The notes under the pieces were generated by a model. That model had not been told where the DNA came from, ran no database searches, and saw only the letters and a program-made list of their open reading frames with translations. The translations under genes were made by a program, and so were the position numbers. 64,000 bases of DNA from Tetracladium setigerum (Eukaryota > Ascomycota > Leotiomycetes > Helotiales), in NCBI GenBank assembly GCA_031472005.1, contig PZJY01000010.1:124001-188000 (forward strand), written 5' to 3'. Of this stretch, positions 55,436 through 64,000 are shown in pieces; positions within the stretch are counted from its first letter, which is position 1, and each line of letters opens with the position of its first letter.

Positions 55436-56607
55436 GATGATATCAAGACCGTCTGCAAATGATAGGAAGAGATGATGTGAGATTCTGCGTGGAAGACGAG
55501 TTAGTAAGAAGATTCTCGATTGCTGGGCGGAAGGGAACTTGAAATAAACCTCGAAATTGGTGCGAAGGCGCGAAATAATGCGGCGAAGAATCTCCAGGAG
55601 CTCGAATTCGAATTCGAAGGCGCAGACTAAAGGAAGACAGTTCAGAAGAGTTGAGTGCAATCTTTAGTAGAGCTTCGAAGTTGCGGTGGAAGAAAGTTGG
55701 TTGGAAGAAGACGATGAAGGAGCAAAGGTGGAAAAAGTTGGGGGGAGAAAAAAAGAATCCTAGAGAAGAGAGATGCATTCAAACTAATTTCGGTTTGTGC
55801 GCGGTTCTAACGAAAAGAAGATGGCTGGAGAGTTGATTTGCAGAGGTGAAGGTGAAGATGAAGGTGAAGTTGAGGTTGAAAGCTGGAAGCTGGAAGCATC
55901 TTATTTTGGGATCGTGAAGAGGGAAGGCAGCTAAAGCGGATGCGCTTTCCCAACTACGAACACATTCTCTATCTCAACATGCGTACTAATTGATTGTGAG
56001 ATAATTAAAGTTCTAATCGGAAGTTCCAGATCAAAAATCAATGAACAATAATGATAAATAATATTGAACTGCAGGTGAGGTTTCGTGCCAAGCCTTTTGC
56101 AAAGAGCTCAACAGCACCTCACCTCACGACAAATATGCCAAGCAGCAAACAATATAATGGGGACGGGGCGTAAACAAGATAATTTGATGCATCGATCTGT
56201 ATATTTTGTCGACATATTGCAGAATTCCAGTGACAAAATCAGATCTTTCCAGTTCTGCGAAGTTGATATTTGTCTTGGCAGACTCACCTTTGTCTACCTG
56301 CGCTGCGGGTACCGCCAACACAAAAAATGAATGCGTAAATAAATTACATATTGTATCTTTTCATAATTCTCCGCTCGTGGATAGATAGGTAGTAATCTGA
56401 AAATTTCGTAGTCATATTGCAGAAATCCATAGACAACATCCAAATCTCTGCAGTTTTGTGAAGTTGAGATTTGTCTTGGCAGACACACCTCTCCCTGCCG
56501 CTGCACGTACGACCAACACAACAAATACAAGCATAAATAAATTATATATTCATTTCACAAATTATATACTCTACTTCTTCCACGCTTCTACGCCTTCCCA
56601 CATGTAC
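55436..56607. other. Intergenic between SF1 helicase and subtilase
   Basis: Helicase promoter at the left, then GAAGGTGAAG-type purine repeats near 55850-55880, then a tandem duplication. No gene called. Confidence 0.5.
56196..56566. repeat. Tandem duplication, two ~200-bp copies
   Basis: Two direct imperfect copies offset by about 200 bp. Anchor matches are CATATTGCAGAA (56213 and 56413), GAAGTTGATATTTGTCTTGG (56259) versus GAAGTTGAGATTTGTCTTGG (56460), and GCGTAAATAAATTACATATT (about 56333) versus GCATAAATAAATTATATATT (about 56532). It lies just beyond the stop codon of the subtilase gene, probably in its 3' region. Confidence 0.8.
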
Positions 56608-59600
56608 CTATCCAAGAATAGTCACCGGGGCACTGACAACATAGCTCCAATGGCTCAAGGCCGTTCCCTCTTGGAAAGGCTTCAAGATCCTCAAGACATA
56701 TCGATATGTTCCTGTTGGGATAGTCGTTCCATTCCAGAAGTTACTGTTTGTCCAGATTCTCTCAGGGGCCTTGTACGCCGTTGTTCTACCGAGGAGATAA
56801 TTGGCTCCGAGGGTGCCCACAAAGCCATCTTTGCCAGGCACGCGGGCATTGGGCAAGGAAGCGACACCGGTGTACGTCGCGTTGTCGAAGAGCTGCTTTC
56901 AGTTAGCTTCAGGCCTTCAATTGTAATGCGAGAGCATTTTTGCGGTGAGGGGAATATCTTACGTCGATGCTGGCTTCTCTGACACCATAATGCAAGTCGA
57001 ATTCTCCGACGATGTTGTCGTTTGTGAGGTCAATTTCGATCGGCTGGTTGAGATCTTCAAGCGTCGAGGTAAGGTAGAAAACGCCACCTTGAGAGGTGGG
57101 CTCGTAAAGCTTAGCTCCATCAATGGCCAGACCTAGAATCATCCGTTAGCAAAACTTGAGATGAGAGGTGTCATTCTGTGCGGCGCTGCTTACCAGAGTA
57201 AGGAACGTGGAAGTCATTATCAGAGTCCTGGTCCTTGAAGGTGATGTATCCTCCATACACCGGCGCTCGAGCATCATTGAACCCAGTTGGTGGGACAAAG
57301 CTAACGTCAACTGACTTTTTGCTGTTGGCTTTCACCTCCAGGAACTCGGTGCTGAGTCTGGCGACAGCGACCTTGTCCGCCATGAGCTCACTCGGGAAGT
57401 AGGTCTCGATGGAGAGATGATCTTCCCGGTATATGTAGTAAGAACCAGCAGGGCGGTGAGTGACATTCAATCTCAGGGTCGTGGATCCTGTGTTGGTGAT
57501 TGTGATGTGGAAATTGGATTGCAAGTTTCCGGTGTGATTCAGTGCAAGTCTGCTAGGATTGAACTGAACTTTCGAGTGAACAAACTTGTAGGCGTCAATG
57601 AAGCCACCGCCTTGTTGGCCGACTGGAGCAATGGTTGCGGGGTCCCTAGAAATTAAAATCAGCCTTGAAACATGATAGAAACATTTCAACTTACACTTTG
57701 TAATCAATGTCGACCCATGGTCCGGGAACTCCGCTGTTTGCAAGACTGCGGGCAACATCACGAAGCTCGCTTTTTCCTCTTTTAGAACGCCCGCCTCCAT
57801 TTGCCGAAAGGTAGAGTGCTACCACTCCCGAGAGATAGGGCTGTTTGTTTTGTAAGCGAGGGAATTGTACCACGGATCATATGTACGTACAGTGGCCATG
57901 GAGGTACCAGAAGCGATGAAATATGAGCCTAGACTTTGTGGGAAAGTGCTGTAAATATCAGTACCAGGAGCCGTGATATCCTGTTACCCCATTAGCTTCA
58001 TTCAACAACACAAGCGATAATGAATTGCATACAGGCTTGATAGAGAGATCGTTCGCTAAACCCCAAGATGAGTACCAGTCGGTGGCCCCAGCTAGCAACG
58101 TATTTGGGAAAGCGACAGTTGGACTTGGATCTGGGAATCTGATGATGAGAGTCTCATTGTTTTTCAGTCGTTTCTCAAGTTCCAAGCCATGTTCCTTGGT
58201 CACCATGCCGGCTGTTTGGCAGTCAGCATCTTGAAGTGGAGGTGCACACGGTTCGACTCACGTTGAACGAAGGGATCGTCCCATCCAAAGATTGGAATGA
58301 AAGGAGCTGAATCATCGTTGATCATCCTGTGTATGTCAGCTCTTACTTTCTAGACAGGATGTCGGGAAGAACTTACAGCACAAACCAAGCTCCTCTCTGC
58401 ACGGCAGCACGTGCCAGGATTCGGAGAGTGCAAGGGCTGTCTCGTCTGTACAGATGATTAGAATAGTTCAGAGTGTCACAAGTTAGATTTTCAGTACCTA
58501 ACCAGAACGATTCTGTTCTTGAGTGCTTCGCTGGTTTCAGGCCATTCTATTTCGCGACAACCATCTTGGTTGTTCGGATCAGTATTCTCGGGAGATGCTG
58601 GTGTCCAAAGTTTGACTCCGGTACGAAGGGGAGTGAATTCGCCCCAATTCTCGTTTGGCCAGTCTTCTCTCCAGGCTGCATTGTTGACTGTCAAATATGG
58701 CTACAAGAAAAAGTCAATAGTGTGCTATGTATGGGAAGAATGATGCCGTACAATCTTGATCTCTACTCCATGTTCATCCGTTACGATGGCTTCCAGAGCT
58801 GGAAGCTGGACTCCATGCCCAGCTGCGACAGAGATGACTTCCTATGAACTGTTAAACGTGAACGAAAAGGTAAGTGAAAGGAATTATCACCTCTCCTGTA
58901 GACTGTGCAGAAATTAAGGAGGGGCCCATTTCTCCTGAATTGCCGGCGGCAGAGATGACAAAGACACCTTTCTTTGCGATTCGACTTGAGGCAACGGCCC
59001 ATGGATTCAAAGGCCAGCCAGACTCATCTCCAATGCTAGTTGAGATAATATCCGCTCCGTCCTTGTACGCTTTGATGTGTGCTGCAATGAGAACATCGAT
59101 CGTCATGGGCTGGCCAGCGCAGCTGCCCACTTTGTACACTCGAATTCTCGCACCTGGTGCCACACCTGTGAATCTGATGTGAAAAGGTTAGAAAGTCATT
59201 CATCTAATTAAAGGGTGGTACTGTACTTTGTTGAATTTGCCGCAATGATACCTGTAACGTGTGTGCCGTGACCATCGCAGTCCTCAAATGGGTCACCATC
59301 AGGAGTATTCACGTAGGGAGCTGCAGAGTATTAGTCTGAACTTTACTTGAGCTTGCAATTCGAAGCTTACTGTCACCCAAGAAATCATATCCGCCCTCAA
59401 TCTTGAATCCTGGTCCAAAACCACCACCAAGATCAGGATGGTTGTAATCAACACCGGAATCAACAATTGCAATGATGACACCTTCTCCAGTGATCCCTCA
59501 TCATGGAGCTTCTGAACACCGGTTTGCCCATGAATGTTGTACTTTTCCGGTGGGGAGGAGGCAACTTTTCCGTTGATTGGGGCTGGGATTGACAGCGTAT

Positions 59601-59987
59601 ACACTGGCCAGATCTTCTCTATCTGGGGCAAATCCTCGAGAACCTTCACATCAGTCTCGTTGTTGATGGTGACTGATGTACCAACAAACACATCCGAGGT
59701 GTAGTTCAAAGATGAAGTTGCGGTAATGTTGAGCTCTTGCAACTCGGTGAAGAGTTTGTCAACTTCCTGTTATGATGTAAGTAATATGGTAAATGTGCAT
59801 GGGAAAATGGCCATACTGCTTGTCCATCATCATCACTTCGCTTTGCCAGTCCTTCTGGGTCTTTCAACTCAATGATGAAGCGGTTGGGAACAACTGCCAA
59901 CTGACGGGAGGTTCGATTGGCAGCTCGTTGGCCATGAACAACTCCCACTCCAAATGCAGAGACGGTCAAGAGAGAAAGGAACCTCAT
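56608..59987 (-). CDS. Secreted subtilisin-like serine protease (S8), with one 1-base frame break
   Basis: Fourteen exons: 59817-59987, 59371-59766, 59227-59320, 59173-58891, 58841-58752, 58700-58498, 58445-58377, 58326-58262, 58211-58033, 57980-57891, 57840-57695, 57645-57194, 57132-56963, 56892-56608; about 897 residues. A signal peptide (MRFLSLLTVSAFGVGVVHG) and an I9-like propeptide precede the S8 domain. The catalytic Asp is in VDSGVDYNHPDL (about 150), His in DGHGTHVTG (about 207) and Ser in GTSMAT (about 542-547). An insertion of about 150 residues between His and Ser fits a PA domain. After the catalytic domain follow Fn3-like beta domains (FHITITNTGSTTLRL; YGGYITFKD). It is extracellular and Vpr/C5a-peptidase-like. 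The frame breaks at 59495-59497 (HDEG before ITGEGVIIAIVDSG); one base restores it. All later exons are in phase. Confidence 0.9.
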
Positions 59988-62598
59988 GATTATTGGTGGT
60001 GAGGAAGCGGATGGGTAGAAAAAGAAAATGCTTGGGCGACCTTGGAATACTTATACAAGATCTCAACAAGGCACCATCGGACGATCTGATAACAAATTAT
60101 AATGGATTCAACCCTTGGTGTGAGGCATTATCTCGATCTGATTAGATTTCGAAATGGATCCATGGTCCGATGACAATCAAAATTAATATGGACTCATTAC
60201 AAATTTTTGACCGTGCATGGAGCACGCCAGTGTGGTGCCTCGAGTAGGTAGGAAACAAGAGTTTTAATCTGTTCGACCTTAACAAGCTGCCCATAATTGA
60301 CTTGTCCGATGCTCAAGGGTGGGGAGATTCGGAAGCATCACCCCCAGACTTGCAGATACGTGAAAGAGGTGTGTTCAACTGCCAGGATTCGTGATAAAAT
60401 GTGATGCCCAGGCTTGGGGATGCGTGGAAGTTTGTTCTTGCCAGGATCATCGAAGGGTTGCAACTTGCAAGTGCTGAAACTCCCCGCCAGAACTGTCACT
60501 TCATTACCTGGCCGCCAATGTAAACAATGCGGGAGAGTGTGGAAGAGAGTATTATTTGCCGGGCCACCGACTTAGCAATGCAGGAACGCGTTGAAGAATA
60601 AAACTTCCAAGAAAGGGCTCCAGTTTACCACTCCCGTATAACTTGACTTACAGTTGCGTTTCTCGTTCAAGTGTCTTGGCTTCACGGCAATTTCAACCTA
60701 TAGCAAGGCCGTACCAGATTAAAATCGACTGGCGCCTTGGCAAGATCTAATCTCTCAGAGAGGCACAGGCCACTTCAAGCTATGACCAAGTCGTAGGACA
60801 CTAATATAGATTAAAACCCCACTCTACTACGGCTACTCAGAGGACCATGAACTACGAAAGGCTGTCAGCTGCATGAAATGCAACTCAACTACTCAAGTCA
60901 GAAGTTCAGAACAAAACGGTATGCGAGATTGTTGCAGCAGATCCTTGTTCTTTCTTTTGTTGAACCATCTTGACTCGGATTGCGAATGAGGATATTGCAC
61001 CAATTGTTCTTGGCTATGCAGGGACCAGTACCGGATGAACTCCGTGACCGGAGAAGAAATAGATGATATGAAGGCAGCTCGGAGAAAGAGGATCGGTATC
61101 TGAGTAAAGGACTGTTCGGTAACTTCGGCTAATCAAATAAATCCTCCGTTAGATGTTCAAATAAGCCTAACTAGTGTCATTTCGTGAATCGAATGTTCCA
61201 TCAATCTTGCTGCAAGGGCAAATACCAAGAGAACGTTTCCTTGGTTATGAACAATTCAGTGACAAACAATGTGACAAAGTTAGATGTCTGAACTACCTAC
61301 ACAAGCTGCAGTAGTACTCAGGTTTGCTCCTCTTTTAATCCACTGACTAGGGATGGCTATCATATACAGATTAGGGCGACGACGATATTGCCAATGCCTG
61401 TTCCCGATTCCAACAGTACTCACTCATTCTCCACTCGTAATACTCGGTACTACAGGTTGATAGATGCGAAAATGATTCAAAAATCGGAGCACTTTGATGG
61501 GAATAATGCAGTTATAGAATTGCAAGCAAGCTTTCTCGGGCCAACCGGCAAGAAAGTTTGTAAAGCCTCAGTCATATTTGTGGTATTACGTTTGGGGATA
61601 TATTCAGCTACCACCCAGCCCCATCCACCTTCAACCTTTCCAACTAGACTCCAACAAACTTATAAATTATGTCCAGCTACTGTTTCCACCTATAAAATCA
61701 ATAAGCCTATTACATATACCGTCTTAAATAGTATCAATGTCACACTTCAAGAAAGTCCTTGTGCTTGAGCTGCATCCACTCAAGTCACGCGACCAACCCG
61801 GTCGTCAAGGAAGAATAACAATAACAATTCAAACCCCAATTGCCCCCATTCTTTGACCCACTCATCGTCTATCCCTCATTCTCATTCTCCCTTTTATGAA
61901 CAAATCAACATTATCGCCTATTTTAATGTAGCATTTGGAAAAGTCTCTCACTCCGAGCAAATAGCACCATCCTTCATCATCAGCACAATACAGCCTCAAA
62001 GCCCTTCCACAAAAAAGCCTATCCTAAAGTTGTAACAGTTTCAGATGAAATCTACCTCCATTGCTCTCCCTTCTTCTTCCATTGGTTTTCAAAACAACAT
62101 TGAATTTTTGACTTTTGCTCTTGAAAACAATGTCACAAGCTCTGCTCAAATGATCAAGTAATTAGTTGCTTAGTACCTACGGTACCTAAGTACCCACCTA
62201 GGTAAGATTACATTATTTTGGTATTTAGTTGGCAAGGTTTGAGAAAGAATTCTAATACTGGATCTTTCTAAGATAGGTAGGTACATATCTTTCCATATTC
62301 AGATTTGATATCCAAATACTCATTGATAACCCAACTAGAGGACTGATCTGGTCTACTGATCTAATAACTGGCCGATCGACTAACCGATGCCTTATGTACC
62401 GTAAACCACTGAGGAGCTCATCCGAACTGATAAAATAAAAATATATACCCGATTTCCCCGTAAAACAAATTGTATGACCATTCCACCCCCAATTACGTCC
62501 CTTAACTCCCTCATTTCTACTCCTATGGCCCTATCAGCAAAAAAAGATTAAAACCTTGCAAGAACTGTACAGGAATCAAAAGCAAAACCATAACAACG
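59988..62598. other. Intergenic (2.6 kb), no supported gene
   Basis: Left end is the subtilase promoter. A short region near 62165-62290 is rich in GGTACCTA/TAGGTA motifs. An open frame at 61388-61768 has no recognisable domain. No gene called. Confidence 0.5.
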
Positions 62599-64000
62599 CT
62601 AAACCACCAACCAATCAACCCAATTCCTCACCCTTAGGTACCTCATGAAACCCTCCCAATCCACCCCATCCCAACCATAAACTCCCACACCTTCCCAATC
62701 TTCCCCCTTCCATCTTATACCTCCCCCTGCTCCTCCACCTGAACTTCCCCCTTCCCCACCATCAACAGCAAACAAAGCCTTCGCATCCCTTTTCTTCATA
62801 TTCCCATTCCCCTTCATAGCTTCCTTCACGATAACCTCTTTGATAACCAGATACGGTTTTGGATGAATATGGATCTTACTGCACAAATCTATCTCCTCGG
62901 GGGTTAGGAGGTGGAGATCTGTCGTTTGCGGTGTGAAGTGTAGTAATGGCCCTTTCTCGAGTGCAGTGACGGGAGGGTGTTTTATCTTTACAACCGGTGC
63001 TGCAGCAGTGCCATTTACGCCATTGACAGCGCCAGATTGAGGTTTTGATAATCGTAAGGGTAGTTCTGGAGCCACGAGCGCTGCAGCACCAAAGGGTGTT
63101 TCTACCACCGGTGGCGGTTTGGCATTTCGTTGTGAAGAGGCAAAGCGTTCGCGGTCAAGACTTCCCATTGGAACAGCCTTTTGCGCTCTGATGACTTTGT
63201 CCTGCTCGTATCTCTCTCCGCTCTTCAGATCGCCTATCTTCATATTCCTCCACTCCTGCAACTGCGTGACAGCTAATCGTAAATTATGCTCCTCCGCGAT
63301 GCCCTTTGAGAAGTCCTCGAAATCTGTCGATGACATCATGCGTGCGTATGGTTTGCATTTGTTAAGGATGTCCTTCTCCTCTTTGGTGCGTTTTTTGTCG
63401 AGCGCGGCGTTCTTGCGGTACTCAAGGAGGGAGTGTTCGAAGATTACCTTTTTTCGCTCGGTTCGTTGGGTTAGGCGGGAGTTGTAGATGTCCATCACGG
63501 TGAGTTTGAGTTCCATCTCGGGTTCTAGTTCGCCGGTACGTTGATTTACGCCCTCGCCTGGGTCGAATTGCATGTGTTGCACTGCTTCTTCGGCTTCGTT
63601 GGCGTATTCGGTTTCAAATTCTAGACGGCCGGGCATGTAACCTTGGACTTCGTGACAGGAGGGCACCGAGGCAGTGGGCTTTTGCTTTGGCGTTGGAGGA
63701 GGTGCATTCTTAGCTTCTTCTTTGCGGCCTTCGATTCGGCGTTTCTTGCGGGCTTGAAACTCCTCTCGTGGCATGAGCTCGAGGAGTTCCATGTCTTGAG
63801 GACTGGCTCGTTCAGGGAGGGGGAAGCGTGAGGATTTAAGGTAGACATTCTCATAGTGTTCGCGGACTTCGTCTTTGGTGCGGTAGCCTCCGATGTGATC
63901 TGCGATGTCTGCCCAAGATCCCAATCCATATGTTTCAGCACCTTCGAGGAGGAGGAGTTCTTCATCTGCACCCCAGTTCTTGTCGTAGATGGGGACGGAG
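62599..64000 (-). CDS. ADA2: Transcriptional adaptor Ada2 (SAGA/ADA complex), 5' end beyond the window
   Basis: The frame is open to the window edge, so the N-terminal ZZ zinc finger lies outside. The visible part begins in the SANT/Myb domain: KNWGADEELLLLEGAETYGL followed by GSWADIADHIGGYRTKDEVREHY. Next come the Ada2 core (FETEYANEAEEAVQHM; ELKLTVMDIYNSRLTQRTERK) and a SWIRM-like C-terminus (LHLLTPEEIDLCSKIHIHPKPYLVIKEVIVKEA). Ada2 links Gcn5 acetyltransferase to the rest of SAGA and stimulates histone H3 acetylation in the nucleus. The last about 60 residues are Gly/Trp-rich (GGSSGGGAGGG). No frame break in the visible part. Confidence 0.92.
   Translation of the reverse strand, partial: SVPIYDKNWGADEELLLLEGAETYGLGSWADIADHIGGYRTKDEVREHYENVYLKSSRFPLPERASPQDMELLELMPREEFQARKKRRIEGRKEEAKNAPPPTPKQKPTASVPSCHEVQGYMPGRLEFETEYANEAEEAVQHMQFDPGEGVNQRTGELEPEMELKLTVMDIYNSRLTQRTERKKVIFEHSLLEYRKNAALDKKRTKEEKDILNKCKPYARMMSSTDFEDFSKGIAEEHNLRLAVTQLQEWRNMKIGDLKSGERYEQDKVIRAQKAVPMGSLDRERFASSQRNAKPPPVVETPFGAAALVAPELPLRLSKPQSGAVNGVNGTAAAPVVKIKHPPVTALEKGPLLHFTPQTTDLHLLTPEEIDLCSKIHIHPKPYLVIKEVIVKEAMKGNGNMKKRDAKALFAVDGGEGGSSGGGAGGGIRWKGEDWEGVGVYGWDGVDWEGFMRYLRVRNWVDWLVV

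Noticed and set aside
1..64000. tRNA, rRNA or other structured RNA genes
   Set aside because: Scanning for GGTTCRA-type motifs and cloverleaf-like stems by eye gave only isolated matches inside coding or leader sequence.

Overview
This window comes from a filamentous ascomycete. The genes carry many short introns (about 45-110 bp) with GTRNGY donors, CTRAC/CTRAT branch sites and YAG acceptors. Genes sit on both strands about 2-4 kb apart. The content is also typical: Zn2Cys6 factor, HET domain, fungal NLR, CBM1 pectate lyase, fungal rhodopsin-like membrane protein, secreted subtilase. I infer a plant-associated, Leotiomycete-like fungus; the class is a guess, the fungal assignment is firm.

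Layout. 0.8-9 kb: small membrane protein (-), asparaginase of the Rhizobium etli type (-), norsolorinic-acid-ketoreductase-like SDR (+), Zn2Cys6 regulator (+), Gre2-like reductase (-). 11.5-14 kb: galactose-1-phosphate uridylyltransferase (+) converging on ERG28 (-). 14.6-19.3 kb: rhodopsin-like 7TM protein (-) and a secreted phytase-like esterase (+). 19.4-21.7 kb: a gene-free array of diverged repeats with conserved boxes. 22.5-25.2 kb: secreted multi-Apple/PAN protein (-). 27.5-28.6 kb: a second cluster of the same repeat. 28.7-32.5 kb: NACHT-type NLR with a C2H2 zinc-finger tail (-). 33.4-37 kb: Rad5/HLTF-like SNF2 helicase (+). 37.6-38.8 kb: very-long-chain 3-ketoacyl-CoA reductase (+). 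39.3-43.5 kb: Nup155/Nup170 (+). 44.5-46.8 kb: HET-domain protein (+). 46.8-49.5 kb: AT-rich gene-free block. 49.6-50.8 kb: pectate lyase with CBM1 (+). 52.1-55.4 kb: SF1 helicase (-). 56.2-56.6 kb: 200-bp tandem duplication. 56.6-60 kb: secreted subtilase (-). 62.6 kb to the end: Ada2 (-), 5' end outside the window.

Themes. Secreted functions (pectate lyase, subtilase, phytase-like esterase, Apple protein) fit a life on plant material. Housekeeping genes (GalT, ERG28, ketoacyl-CoA reductase, Nup155, Ada2) are interleaved with self/non-self-type genes (NLR, HET). No biosynthetic backbone enzyme is present, so the SDR/regulator/reductase trio is not a recognisable secondary-metabolite cluster.

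Sequence quality. Nine sites in six otherwise well-conserved genes need one extra base to restore the frame. All are deletions and nearly all can be read as undercalled short homopolymers. I read them as probable sequencing errors, but list them because they break the predicted proteins. The least explained feature is the two-cluster repeat family around the Apple-protein gene.
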